Of a stretch of 20,171 nucleotides of DNA, positions 6,280 to 15,096 are shown in pieces. The notes beneath the pieces were generated by a model. That model saw only the letters and a program-made list of their open reading frames with translations. It did no database searches and had not been told where the DNA came from. This DNA comes from an uncultured bacterium (GTDB lineage: Bacteria; Actinomycetota; Coriobacteriia; Coriobacteriales; Eggerthellaceae). The stretch lies in the NCBI GenBank assembly GCA_947649215.1, contig CANSQW010000004.1:1-20171 (forward strand), read 5' to 3'. Each line of letters begins with the position of its first letter. Position 1 is the stretch's first letter. The translations under genes were made by a program, and so were the position numbers.

Positions 6280-8444
6280 GGCCTGATCACCTCCGTTACC
6301 TCGCCGTACAGGGATCCCACCGCATCGAAGCAGCGCTCCACCAGATCGCGAGCACCCTCAGCAAGAGAGGGAGGCAACGCCACGGTCACGGGAATGGACA
6401 CGCCCCCAACCGGCAGCTCGATTCGCGCCACCTCGATCCCGCGCTCACCAGCCGCTACGGCATCAAGCGCCTCGGCCTCTAGCTCCAGGGCCACCGACGA
6501 GAACAGATCGGCCGTCGGAGACGAGAACCGGAGGGCCTGCTCCCTCACCGAGCGATACGTGGCGGAAAACCGCCCCTCCCCCGCAGCGACCACATGCACG
6601 CTGTTCACGAGCACCGGCCGCAGAGCATTCAGCCGCGCCGGCTGCAAGCCCGCCGTCGCAAAGGCGCCGCGCAGGGCCCCAGCTGCCCACGGGCCTAACC
6701 CGCTCGCGCCGACTAGCGGAATGGAGGCGGCCGCCCCCTCCACGGCGCCCGCGAGCGCCTCTTGGCCCTCCCCATAGACGCGCAGCAGCCCCGACCAGGC
6801 ATCAAGCACGATACGCGCCGCCCCCACCGCCGCGCCGGCATCCCCGCCGAAGCCGTCGAGCAGCGCCGTGACGACCGTCTGTCCCTCGGGCGAAGGATCC
6901 TCAAGCAGCGTCGCGCCCGAGACGGCCGCCCGCGATCCCAGCGTCATGCCGCCGACGACGAACAGCGACTCAAAGCCCTCGTCTGCCGTCACGGGGCGCG
7001 TGCTCACCACCAGCGACACGGCACCCCGGTACCCCGGAGGAGCTGCCTTGATGCGATAGGAGCCTGCCGACCGCGCCACCTCGGCGCACTTCCCGATGAG
7101 GCCTTCGGTCGCTCCCTTAGCCGCCTCCAACTCCGGCGCAAGCCTCTCCTTGGCGACCCGGTACTCGTCAGCCGCCTGGGCTATAGCCGCATAGTGGTAC
7201 TCGAACCCGTTCTCGATAGCCGTGGATGCCGACGCCACGCTCCCAAGGCTCGATGGCGTAAAGTCGCACACAGAGCAGGGTGAGAACTCGCCCTGCTCCC
7301 AGTCGGCAGCCGAGCCCACCCCTACCGCTCCCGCTGCGGCCGGACAGCCAGCCCAAGCGTGCATGGAGCGCTGCTCCCCCTCCGTAATGGGGAATGCTGC
7401 CATGCGGTAGAGCGCGGTCTGCCTCATCTCGTCGGTATTGCGCGGCAGTCGCGGAAAGAAGGCGTCGAAGGAGTTATCCGTCTCTATCACATAACCATGC
7501 GCAAGCTCATCGACGGCGAACCGGTAGAACAGCTTGCGCAGGGCCGACCGAGCCTGCTCCTCCACGCTGTCCGACGCAGGACGCTCCTGAGCCAAACGCT
7601 GCGCATAATAGGCGCGGGCCCGCTTGAGCGGTACCGAGAACGACCAGGCGTCGACGCTGCGATAAAACGGGTTGAGCGACTCATCCAAGGCAGCCAGGTG
7701 ACTTGCGCGCTCGTAGAGGCAGTAGCCGGGATGGGCGCCGCAATCTCGTTCGAAGGCACGCTCCTTGGCCTCTTGCGCCTCGCGCGCCGCCTGCTCTGCG
7801 GCGGCAGCCGCGCGCTCGAGGGCGTCGGACTCCGCCTCCACGGACTCACGCAACACGCCAGCCGCCGCGTCTGCCCCCACCGCAATGGGAGCCCCCTTGG
7901 AGGGAACGAGCATGGCCGCTGCCAGGTAGCCGCCACCCGAGGCGCCGCCCTGGTTGGCGGCCCCCACGGCCGCAGCGTTGGCAGCCGCCAGAAAGGGCAA
8001 GGCGGTCTGGAGCCGATTGAGCCCCCACGCCGCGCGCTCGGCGAAGGCGCTGCGCGCGTCGAGGATCTTCGACCCCAGCTCCACCAGGCGCGCGCCAACG
8101 CTCGCAACGGGCGGAACGCACAGCGCCACCACCCCCGCGCCATAGGTCACCGCCCCGAGCAACGAGAGCGACAGCACCACCGCGTCGCACAGGCGCACCG
8201 CCACCATGAACTCCGCCACGGGGTTCTCGGCAGCCAGCGCCGCCGCGTCGGCGACCTCTTGGATGTCGGCCGCGGCGGCATTCACTCGGTAGACCTGGGC
8301 ACTGCTGAACACAAGCGCCAGAACCAGCAGCAACGCCACGGCCATGCCCGCCGTGGTGAGCCCGTCCTCGTCGCGGACGATCCGGCCCCATGCGCCCGCG
8401 ACAACCCCTTGCGTCACTCGTCGCCGCATCTCATTCATCTCCAT
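6270..8444 (-). CDS. tadG: Large TadG-like Flp pilus-associated protein
   Basis: The product is 724 residues. A single N-terminal membrane segment (AGMAVALLLVLALVFSSAQV, about 32-51) is followed by AAAADIQEVADAAALAAENPVAEF, the segment typical of TadG-like N-termini. More hydrophobic stretches follow near residues 80-115. An alpha-helical, Glu/Ala-rich coiled-coil-like segment spans about 195-240. The rest is extracellular-looking with several cysteines (for example CGAHPGYC, SPCSVC). No von Willebrand domain was recognised. The signal region DEDG|LTTAG lacks the Glu+5 of the pilins. The ATG at 8444 follows AGGAG by 9 bp and overlaps TadE by 14 bp; ATG 8438 is an alternative. It is probably a surface or tip/anchor component, by position. 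Confidence 0.75.
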   Translation of the reverse strand: MEMNEMRRRVTQGVVAGAWGRIVRDEDGLTTAGMAVALLLVLALVFSSAQVYRVNAAAADIQEVADAAALAAENPVAEFMVAVRLCDAVVLSLSLLGAVTYGAGVVALCVPPVASVGARLVELGSKILDARSAFAERAAWGLNRLQTALPFLAAANAAAVGAANQGGASGGGYLAAAMLVPSKGAPIAVGADAAAGVLRESVEAESDALERAAAAAEQAAREAQEAKERAFERDCGAHPGYCLYERASHLAALDESLNPFYRSVDAWSFSVPLKRARAYYAQRLAQERPASDSVEEQARSALRKLFYRFAVDELAHGYVIETDNSFDAFFPRLPRNTDEMRQTALYRMAAFPITEGEQRSMHAWAGCPAAAGAVGVGSAADWEQGEFSPCSVCDFTPSSLGSVASASTAIENGFEYHYAAIAQAADEYRVAKERLAPELEAAKGATEGLIGKCAEVARSAGSYRIKAAPPGYRGAVSLVVSTRPVTADEGFESLFVVGGMTLGSRAAVSGATLLEDPSPEGQTVVTALLDGFGGDAGAAVGAARIVLDAWSGLLRVYGEGQEALAGAVEGAAASIPLVGASGLGPWAAGALRGAFATAGLQPARLNALRPVLVNSVHVVAAGEGRFSATYRSVREQALRFSSPTADLFSSVALELEAEALDAVAAGERGIEVARIELPVGGVSIPVTVALPPSLAEGARDLVERCFDAVGSLYGEVTEVIRPWR

Positions 8445-9057
8445 CGACCCACGCTCCTATCCAGCGAGCCGGATCCCTCCCGGCCTGTGCCCCTGCCGCC
8501 CACGCCGGCTGCGTCGGCATCGATCGCTCAACTGACATCACGATGTTTCCGCGCTCGTTCGCCAACCCCAGCAACGCTGCCCCGCCATCAAGCAGGGGAA
8601 GCGGGCGCACCTCGGTAGATATCCTCACGACCACCCGATCAGAGCGCTCGTCGCCCGTCATCTCGACGCGCCACGTGCAACCGCCCTCGTGAACGTGGAA
8701 GCAGGCCGCCGAGGGAACCGACCCCAGCCGGCGCATGACGTACTCCTCGCAAAGCGCCTCCGCATCGCCCATCGCGTCAGACCGCGTGGCGAGCAACCGG
8801 CACCCCTCTGCCGCTGCCGCCTCCATGACCATGCGGTCGTAGAGGAGAATCCCCGGCTGCAGAAGGAGAAGGGCCAGCAAGAACAGTACCGGCAGGGCGA
8901 AGGCGGCCTCCACCGTTGCCTGGCCGCGCTCGTCCCGCAGACGCCCGGCAACACGGCGCGCCCCCGGCGACGAGCCCGGGCAGAACGGAATCCAACGCCC
9001 CCGCATCCGAGTTATCATGCGGCTGCGACAGACCCCGCAGCCCGGCCTCGATCCCAT
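8431..9057 (-). CDS. tadE: TadE-like pseudopilin
   Basis: The product is 208 residues. After a long basic leader the class III signal DERG|QATVE (Gly45, Glu50) leads into AAFALPVLFLLALLLLQPGILLYDRMVMEAAAAEGCRLLAT, the classic TadE N-terminus. The outer part has a Cys-containing HVHEGGCTW and RVVVRISTEVRPL strands. The start at 9057 follows GGGGAGGAGAGGGAA; downstream ATGs at 9018 and 9009 would shorten the leader without changing the mature protein. It begins 20 bp after the second Flp pilin. TadE is a minor pilin needed for Flp fibre formation and is processed by a prepilin peptidase that is not in this window. Confidence 0.85.
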   Translation of the reverse strand: MGSRPGCGVCRSRMITRMRGRWIPFCPGSSPGARRVAGRLRDERGQATVEAAFALPVLFLLALLLLQPGILLYDRMVMEAAAAEGCRLLATRSDAMGDAEALCEEYVMRRLGSVPSAACFHVHEGGCTWRVEMTGDERSDRVVVRISTEVRPLPLLDGGAALLGLANERGNIVMSVERSMPTQPAWAAGAQAGRDPARWIGAWVDGDE

Positions 9058-9077
9058 TTCCCTCTCCTCCCCCGCCG

Positions 9078-9302
9078 TCAGTAGCAGAACGCATCGGCTG
9101 CCCATCCTGCCGCCATCCCCACATGGTGGGAGGCCGCAGCCAGGGCGTGTTCGACGAATAGGCCCCGTTCAAGCGCAGAGGCAAGCAGCCCACATACCGC
9201 CACGATGACCACCAGGGCCCCGGCCACCACGGCATACTCCACGGTGGCCTGGCCCGACTCGTCCGCTACAAGCCGTTGATGCCAGCGGCTATGGCATCCC
9301 AC
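9078..9302 (-). CDS. flp: Flp-type pilin, second copy
   Basis: The product is 74 residues from a GTG at 9302. The prepilin signal DESG|QATVEY (Gly17, Glu22, Tyr23) is followed by AVVAGALVVIVAVCGLLASAL, the hydrophobic core of Flp pilins. The C-terminus is His/Ala-rich (EHALAAASHHVGMAAGWAADAFCY). No ATG precedes the signal in frame after the first pilin. The GTG lies inside the end of flp1 (37-bp overlap) with GCAGGAG close upstream, implying translational coupling. The start is therefore tentative. The TVEY variant distinguishes it from flp1, so it could be a minor or alternative fibre subunit. Confidence 0.75.
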   Translation of the reverse strand: MGCHSRWHQRLVADESGQATVEYAVVAGALVVIVAVCGLLASALERGLFVEHALAAASHHVGMAAGWAADAFCY

Positions 9303-9514
9303 AGCTCCTGCAGCTTCGGCCGGAACAAGGTGATGGCCAGAATGGCTATCACCACCAGGATGCCCACCAGAATGGCGTACTCCGTCGTGCCCTGTCCGGC
9401 TTGGCAGGACAGCTTCTCCCGCACGCGTCCCGACAGACGCCCCGCCGCGACGCCTACGCGCTCCCAAGCAGCGCGCAGGCGCGCCGCCCCTCCCCCGATC
9501 GCCTTCTCTTTCAC
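9266..9514 (-). CDS. flp: Flp-type major pilin candidate
   Basis: The product is 82 residues. The Flp signature QAG|QGTTEY has cleavage after Gly40 with Glu+5 and Tyr+6. It is followed by AILVGILVVIAILAITLF and a short amphipathic tail ending in INGL, as in Flp1 pilins. The leader of 40 residues is much longer than the usual 15-25 and is Arg/Ala-rich. The GTG at 9514 follows AAAGGAGAAGAGGC. The mature peptide would be 42 residues, normal for Flp. It directly follows tadC (15-bp gap). Confidence 0.88.
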   Translation of the reverse strand: MKEKAIGGGAARLRAAWERVGVAAGRLSGRVREKLSCQAGQGTTEYAILVGILVVIAILAITLFRPKLQELWDAIAAGINGL

Positions 9515-9529
9515 GCCTCTTCTCCTTTC

Positions 9530-10468
9530 TCATGAGAAACCTCCGATAAGCTCCAACATCACCGGCCCCAATACCAGCATCAGCATTGCGGGCAGGATGA
9601 GCACTGCTGTGGGCACCATCATCTTGACCGGGGCCTTCGCCACCTGCTCTTGCTTGCGCGCGCGATAGGCGGCCCGCGCCTCCCTCGCTGCGTCCTCCAG
9701 GCTCTCAGCCAACGAGGACCCGAAGCGCAAGGAGCGCACCACGTTCTCCACCACCCGGCTGAACAGCGCCGAGTCATAGGAGGCGGCGACGCGACGCAAC
9801 GCCTCCTCGCGCGAGGCCAGGCCGCAGCCCCACTGCCGCTGCGCGGCTGCGAGCGAGGCGGAGAGCAGCGTGTCGAAGTGCTCGCCGTAGAGCGCGAGGC
9901 TGCGATCGAACGACAGCCCGCTACGCAGCCCCAGCGCCACCACGTCGAGCATCTCCGAGAGATGCCGCTCCAGTTCCTCCGCCCGCCGCCGGCACCGCCG
10001 CTCTACCGCCCAGCGCGGCGCCCGCGCTCCCCCGATGGCCCCCGCCACGCCCAGCAATGCCGCCGCCTCGGGAGACACGGCCAATCCCGCTAAGGCCCCG
10101 ATCCCCGCGACGGCCGCCATCAGGCGAATGCGCGCCTCTCCGCACGCTTCCGTCGTTACCGCATCCCCCAGGCCCGCCAGCCCCAGATGGTCTTCGAACC
10201 ACGGGGGATGGCGCAACGGAGGGGGCGCCCACGGACGAAAGGAGCCCGATGCCATCTGCCGGGTGACAGACGCCAGGTATCCCGCGACGCGTTCGTCAAC
10301 GGCCTCGCGCCGGCCGGAGGCCGCGGCCTCCGCGCCCCGAACGCCCCGGCGGTGTCGCAGGCGCCGTGCCGCCCTGCCGACGCGCACCCACGCCCACAGC
10401 CCGAGAAGCCCGGCGAACGCGCACGCGCCAGCCGCCCAGGGCCCTATCGCCTGCTCCACACCGGTCAC
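9530..10468 (-). CDS. tadC: Tad pilus inner-membrane platform protein TadC
   Basis: The product is 312 residues. A T2SSF (GspF-type) domain is seen at about residues 170-300, with LSEMLDVVALGLRSGLSFDRSLALY and VVRSLRFGSSLAESLEDAAREARAAYRARKQEQVAKAPVK. Hydrophobic segments flank it near 12-32, 113-140 and 285-310. With TadB it forms the platform driven by the TadA ATPase. The GTG start overlaps the tadB stop as GTGA (4 bp). The C-terminal MMVPTAVLILPAMLMLVLGPVMLEL is typical of TadC. Confidence 0.9.
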   Translation of the reverse strand: MTGVEQAIGPWAAGACAFAGLLGLWAWVRVGRAARRLRHRRGVRGAEAAASGRREAVDERVAGYLASVTRQMASGSFRPWAPPPLRHPPWFEDHLGLAGLGDAVTTEACGEARIRLMAAVAGIGALAGLAVSPEAAALLGVAGAIGGARAPRWAVERRCRRRAEELERHLSEMLDVVALGLRSGLSFDRSLALYGEHFDTLLSASLAAAQRQWGCGLASREEALRRVAASYDSALFSRVVENVVRSLRFGSSLAESLEDAAREARAAYRARKQEQVAKAPVKMMVPTAVLILPAMLMLVLGPVMLELIGGFS

Positions 10469-11433
10469 CCCCTCTCCACGTCGAGCATGCGCCGGACGAT
10501 GACCACGCCCGCCACCTGCATGGCCAGCGCCACGCCCAGCAGCGCAAACCCGGCCGGACTGCTGAAGAAGGGATCGAGGAAGTCCTCGCTGACCAGAGAG
10601 AACAGCGCCACCAGGATGAACGGCATGAGCGTTACGATGCGGGCGGAGAGCTTCGCCTGCGCCGTCTGAACCCGAAGCGACCGCCGCAGCTCCAACTCCC
10701 CCTCCACCGACTCTCGCGCTGCCTCGAGCACCGTGGCCAGACTCCCGCCGCTCTGGTGCTGCACGTCAAGGGACACCGCCACGAACGAGAGCTCTGGCAG
10801 GCCCCGCTGCTCGCGGAAGACCGCTAGGGCCTCGGTGGCAGGGCAACCCGTGTCAAGGCGGGCAGCAGCGCGGGCGAACAGCGCGCCGAGCCCATCGCCC
10901 AGTTCAGCCGCCGTCTGCCGCAGCGTCTGCGACAGGGAGAGCCCCGCCCGAAAACACACCTCCATCGACCGCAAGGCCTCGGGCACCTCCTCGCGCAAAA
11001 GCACCTGCTGCCTCTCCTGGGCCGAGCGCAGCGCACCTGCGAGCGCCACCGCGCCGCAGCCGACCACCGCCGCAGCGCACGCAGCCGACCCGGACGCCGC
11101 TCCCGCCGCCGCGCCTGCCGCAAGGCAGAGGCCGAGCGCCAAGCTGGCCAGCGACTCCGCCGAGGCCAGCATCCCCCGCTCGCCCAGCAACGACTCGGCA
11201 TCCTGCGCCATGCGACGCGCCCACACGCTGCGCAGAAGCACTCGCGCAAGCGGCCGCAGGGGCGCCACGCCATTGCGCAAAAGCCAGGGCACCACGCCCG
11301 GACCACGTGACCCCACGATCGCCTGGGCCCTTCGGGCGCGTTCCACCGCCTCGGCAACCTGCTGGCCCAGCACCAAGCCAGCAGCCGCAGCACCCGCTAA
11401 CGCGCCGCCTGCCATGGCAACTGCCGTCTCCAT
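10465..11433 (-). CDS. tadB: Tad pilus inner-membrane platform protein TadB
   Basis: The product is 322 residues. The T2SSF domain includes EEVPEALRSMEVCFRAGLSLSQTLRQTAAELGDGLG, DVQHQSGGSLATVLEAARESVEGELELRRSLRVQTAQAKLSARI and the final membrane segments LMPFILVALFSLV and AGFALLGVALAMQVAGVVIV. The start at 11433 follows GAGGAGGAGG at 8-bp spacing and overlaps the tadA end by 37 bp. It forms the membrane platform with TadC; the TadB-before-TadC order is the usual one. Confidence 0.9.
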   Translation of the reverse strand: METAVAMAGGALAGAAAAGLVLGQQVAEAVERARRAQAIVGSRGPGVVPWLLRNGVAPLRPLARVLLRSVWARRMAQDAESLLGERGMLASAESLASLALGLCLAAGAAAGAASGSAACAAAVVGCGAVALAGALRSAQERQQVLLREEVPEALRSMEVCFRAGLSLSQTLRQTAAELGDGLGALFARAAARLDTGCPATEALAVFREQRGLPELSFVAVSLDVQHQSGGSLATVLEAARESVEGELELRRSLRVQTAQAKLSARIVTLMPFILVALFSLVSEDFLDPFFSSPAGFALLGVALAMQVAGVVIVRRMLDVERG

Positions 11434-12725
11434 CGATCCACCTCCTCCTCATCGATAAGGCCGGCTCGCACCGCCTGGCTCACCCACGAGGGCTCCGCGA
11501 GCCACTGCCCGCAAGACTCCCCCAGCCCCCGCTCGTAAAGCGGAACGAGTTCACAGGCACGGCGGCGCGGGTCAAAGGACACCTCGGCCGCAGCGGATAC
11601 GAAACGCGCTCCGTCGCGAGCGCGCGTCGTCTGCACTATCAGGTCGAAGGCGTTGCCTATCTGGGCCTCCACCGCATCAAGCGGCAGATCGACCGCGTAG
11701 CGCACCATGGTGACCAGGCGGTCGACAACCTCCTGCGGTGCATTGGCATGCAACGTGGTCAGCGAGCCCTCATGGCCCGTGTTCATGGCCTGAAGCATGT
11801 CGAGCGCCTCACCCCCGCGGCATTCGCCGACGATAATGCGATCGGGCCGCATACGCAGCGCGTTGATGACGAGCTCGCGGATAGTCACCTCGCCGGTTCC
11901 CTCCGCGTTACTGGGCCGCGCCTCCAGCCGCACTACGTGGGGGTGCTCGGCGAACTTCAGCTCAGCCGAGTCCTCGATGGTGATAACCCGCTCATCATGC
12001 GGGATATGGCATGACAGCGCGTTCAGCAGCGTGGTCTTGCCGCTGCCCGTCCCACCCGAAACCGCTACGTTCTTCCGCGCGATCACCGCCCACACAAGCA
12101 TCTGACGGAAGTCGTCGCCGAATGACCCGCCCGCCGCCATCTCCTCAAGAGTCATGACGCGGCGTGAGAAGAGCCTGATGGTCAGCAGCGGCCCGTCGGG
12201 CGAGAGCGGCGGGATGATGGCGTGCACGCGATGCCCCTCGGGAAGCCGCGCGCTCACCGTCGGCGAGGCCTCGTCGATGCGGCGTCCAAGCGGCCCGATG
12301 ATGCGGTCGATGAGCACGCGCACCTGCTCGTCGCTTGCGAAGGCCGCGGAGCTGCGATGCAGTCGGCCCTGACGCTCGTAGTAGATGCTCTGCGTCCCGT
12401 TGACCATGACCTCGGTCACCGTGTCGTCCTCAAGAAGCCCGTCAATGGGACCCATGCCGAAGACGACGTCCACGAGGTCGCTCACCAGGCGCTCACGATC
12501 CTCGGAGGACACGCGCTCCCAGCCGCCCTCGGCGAAGGCCTGGCGGCAGGCCGCACGGAGCTCGTTGCGCGCACGCTCGGGGTTCTCGGCCATCAGCGCG
12601 GCCACCTTCTCCATGGCAAGGCGCCTGCGAACGCTGCGACGCAGATCCTCCACCGTCGCCCCGCGGGGCTCAACCGCAGCGCCGCATGACGCCCCCGCTG
12701 CCCGGGCACGCTCGAGGAGGGTCAT
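11397..12725 (-). CDS. tadA: Tad pilus assembly ATPase TadA (CpaF)
   Basis: The product is 442 residues of the secretion-ATPase (VirB11/GspE) superfamily. An N-terminal domain of about 130 residues contains [27 protein letters not shown]. The RecA-like domain has Walker A GGTGSGKT (224-231), Asp box [11 protein letters not shown], Walker [13 protein letters not shown] (about 296-307) and His box [12 protein letters not shown]. It is a cytoplasmic hexamer that powers pilin assembly. The ATG overlaps the tadZ stop by 4 bp (ATGA). All catalytic motifs are intact. Confidence 0.95.
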   Translation of the reverse strand: MTLLERARAAGASCGAAVEPRGATVEDLRRSVRRRLAMEKVAALMAENPERARNELRAACRQAFAEGGWERVSSEDRERLVSDLVDVVFGMGPIDGLLEDDTVTEVMVNGTQSIYYERQGRLHRSSAAFASDEQVRVLIDRIIGPLGRRIDEASPTVSARLPEGHRVHAIIPPLSPDGPLLTIRLFSRRVMTLEEMAAGGSFGDDFRQMLVWAVIARKNVAVSGGTGSGKTTLLNALSCHIPHDERVITIEDSAELKFAEHPHVVRLEARPSNAEGTGEVTIRELVINALRMRPDRIIVGECRGGEALDMLQAMNTGHEGSLTTLHANAPQEVVDRLVTMVRYAVDLPLDAVEAQIGNAFDLIVQTTRARDGARFVSAAAEVSFDPRRRACELVPLYERGLGESCGQWLAEPSWVSQAVRAGLIDEEEVDRWRRQLPWQAAR

Positions 12726-14395
12726 CGTCCAGCTCCTGCCTCAATCGCAACCGACGCCTTGGAACGCCTTCCCCACAACCCCGCCTTTCGTCCGCCGCGC
12801 GTACGTCCGCGTCGGCGGTCGGGCGTATCGGGAGCTGACGGCTCCGATGCCGGCGGCGCGACCTTGCGCCCTTTCCTGCCACGCAGGCCGCCGCTCGCCT
12901 CGCCATCCGGCAAGAGCCCTTCGAGCACGGAAGCCAGGCTCGCGCACAGGTCGTTGCGCTCAGCCGCGAGGGCCGCCGCCATTCCCGAGCCCAAGAGCTC
13001 CTCAACCGCCGTGCCGCCGTCACGCAGCTCCGAGACGGGCGCTCCCTGCAGAGCGCAGGACACATCGAGCGCAGTCAGTGGCGCGCCCTTGGCGCAGCGG
13101 TTGAGGAGGAAGAAGAACGAGCCCGTGGCGATGCCGCAACGCCCGCAGAGATCGAGCGCATGGCGGCAGGCCCGCACCGACGAGGCCCGCTGATCCACCA
13201 GGAAGAGCGTGCGCGCGCTACGCTCGATGATGACGGCCTGCGCCTCTGACCAGTTGGCCCCCGTATTGACGAAGACCACGTCGAAGCGCGTCAAAGCCGC
13301 CTCCATGAGACGCGGTAGCTGCCCCGCCAGCTCCTCCGCCTGCTCCGGGCGATGCGGCGCGGCCACAAGCGCCGGAGTCCCGTCTGCGGCCAGTTCGTCA
13401 AGACGTCGCAGATCGGCCAGCGCCTCGTCCACCGTGAGCGCATCAGGAGCCCCCAGCAGATCCGCCGCGTCCCCGAACTGAAGATCCCCGTCGACCAGCA
13501 GCACCCGCAGCCCCCGAGCCGCCGCCAGGCAGGCGCTCAGGACGGCGACGGTGCTCTTCCCGGCACCCCCGCTGCCGCTCACCACAGACACCACATAGGC
13601 CGGCGTCTTTGCAGCAGGAGACTCCCCCGTCATGGCGTGGGACGCGGGCGGGACTGCGGGAACGGGGGCAGGGGCGGCAGGCGGTGGCGCGAGCTCCTGG
13701 GAGCCGCCGACGGCCACCGGGGGCAGCGGCGCGGTATCGGCCGCCGACAGGGCGGGCGGCGCGGAGGGCACGGGCGGTGGTGCCGGCACAGGGGCTCGGA
13801 AGGCCGCAGAAGGCTCCGATGCAGGAGCCTGCGTGGCACCTGCCGTCCCGGCGAGCACAGGCGGTGGCTCTGGGGCGAGCTCCTCCTCCAAGGACGACGA
13901 CTCCCAGAAGGGCTCATCCGCCCCCGGCAGGGGCCGGCGGGCGCTGATCGTCGGCAGGGACTCGCCGGTGGGGTCGGGCGGAGGGGCGGACGCCTCGGCC
14001 GCGCGCAGGGCCGCCGCGCGGGCCGCTGCTCCCAAACGGCGCCTTTCCTCGTGGGCGACGCGTCGTGCCAGCCCCTCAGGCGAGAGCATCCCCGTGATTC
14101 CCGCCGCTTGGGCTCGGCTGACAGCTGACCCACTGAGGTTCTCGGACACCAGGTAGATGGGGATGGAGGGGGCATCTCGTCGCAGGCCCGCTGCCAGGTT
14201 GACGGCGTCCATCTGATCGCTTGAGGCAACCCAGGCTTCCTCGACGGGGTCGCCTCGCCTCAGACGATCACGCGCAGCGGCTGCGCTTGAAAACGCCTCC
14301 AGCCAGGTTCGTCGCGACCACGCCCTCCCGTCCAACCCCAAGGAAGAGGGATCGGCAAGCGACGCGCTATCGGCGCACAGCAGTATAGTGCCCAT
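12722..14395 (-). CDS. tadZ: TadZ/CpaE-like localisation ATPase
   Basis: The product is 557 residues, long for the family. The N-terminal 120 residues look like an atypical receiver-like domain (TILLCADS, IPIYLVSENLSGSA, AQAAGITGML). A Pro/Ala/Glu-rich linker follows at about 135-265. Then comes a MinD/ParA-type ATPase with Walker A SGSGGAGKST (about 273-282), LLVDGDLQFGDAADLLG and FVNTGANWSEAQAVI. The C-terminus is basic and low in complexity. TadZ proteins place Tad machinery at a cell site, usually the pole. The start at 14395 follows AAAGGA and lies 35 bp after cpaB. Family assignment is firm; the linker is unusually long. Confidence 0.9.
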   Translation of the reverse strand: MGTILLCADSASLADPSSLGLDGRAWSRRTWLEAFSSAAAARDRLRRGDPVEEAWVASSDQMDAVNLAAGLRRDAPSIPIYLVSENLSGSAVSRAQAAGITGMLSPEGLARRVAHEERRRLGAAARAAALRAAEASAPPPDPTGESLPTISARRPLPGADEPFWESSSLEEELAPEPPPVLAGTAGATQAPASEPSAAFRAPVPAPPPVPSAPPALSAADTAPLPPVAVGGSQELAPPPAAPAPVPAVPPASHAMTGESPAAKTPAYVVSVVSGSGGAGKSTVAVLSACLAAARGLRVLLVDGDLQFGDAADLLGAPDALTVDEALADLRRLDELAADGTPALVAAPHRPEQAEELAGQLPRLMEAALTRFDVVFVNTGANWSEAQAVIIERSARTLFLVDQRASSVRACRHALDLCGRCGIATGSFFFLLNRCAKGAPLTALDVSCALQGAPVSELRDGGTAVEELLGSGMAAALAAERNDLCASLASVLEGLLPDGEASGGLRGRKGRKVAPPASEPSAPDTPDRRRGRTRGGRKAGLWGRRSKASVAIEAGAGR

Positions 14396-14430
14396 GGCAG
14401 TCCTTTCCGCCAGCTAAAGCCGGCTCGTCT

Positions 14431-15096
14431 CTAGGCTTCGGCCCTGGCGGGGGCCTTGGCATCTGTGGGAAGCACGAAGTAGATCTCGAGGTTCTGGGCC
14501 GCCGCCACCAGCTCCTGCACCGCCGCGGGCGCAACGGCAAGCGTCACCCACTCCACCGCCCCTGATGCGAGCGCTCCCGACGTGTCGGTGCTCGTGGCCA
14601 CGACCAACGCGCGCGGAACGATCAGCTCGGTAGCGCTCGCGCCCGTGGCGTAGACGTCGGCGCGCATCCCCGCCTGCAGAGCACCGCCCACCGCCTGCAC
14701 CTCACGCGCAGGGACGCTCACGGCCGCAAGTCCCTCGGGGATATCCAAGGTCAGCGCCTGTCCCGCGCCGATACGACGAACCGTGAGCGCCTCCCCCTTC
14801 AGAATGGCCGCGGAGGCCTGCTTGCCCACCGCCTCCTCGCGCACGGTGACCACGCCGTCGGGCAGCAGGTCGGCCACCCACAGCCCCATCGCCACCGCCC
14901 CCTCGTCGATGGTCTCACCAGGCGCAATGTCGCGTCGGGCCACGCACACCTCCAGCTGATCGCCGCCGTAGCGAGCCAGCGCCTCGGCGCGCGCGGCCTC
15001 GGCCCGGTCGCTCACCTGCACGAGAAACGCACCCATGCAGATTGCGCAGCCTGCGGCGCAGGCGATGCCCACGGCCAGGGATCGACTTCGCTTCAT
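14431..15096 (-). CDS. cpaB: Flp pilus assembly protein CpaB/RcpC
   Basis: The product is 221 residues. An N-terminal membrane segment (LAVGIACAAGCAICMGAFLV, about 7-26) is followed by a SAF domain (about 48-112: VCVARRDIAPGETIDEGAVAMGLW, KQASAAILKGEALTVRRI) and an RcpC-like part with LAAVSVPAREVQAVGGALQAGMRADVY. In diderms RcpC works with the secretin. No secretin is seen here, as expected for a monoderm, where CpaB homologues still head Tad operons. It is the first clear gene of the operon. GGAGG precedes the ATG by 5 bp. A short possible upstream frame overlaps its start by ATGA (see findings). Confidence 0.88.
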   Translation of the reverse strand: MKRSRSLAVGIACAAGCAICMGAFLVQVSDRAEAARAEALARYGGDQLEVCVARRDIAPGETIDEGAVAMGLWVADLLPDGVVTVREEAVGKQASAAILKGEALTVRRIGAGQALTLDIPEGLAAVSVPAREVQAVGGALQAGMRADVYATGASATELIVPRALVVATSTDTSGALASGAVEWVTLAVAPAAVQELVAAAQNLEIYFVLPTDAKAPARAEA

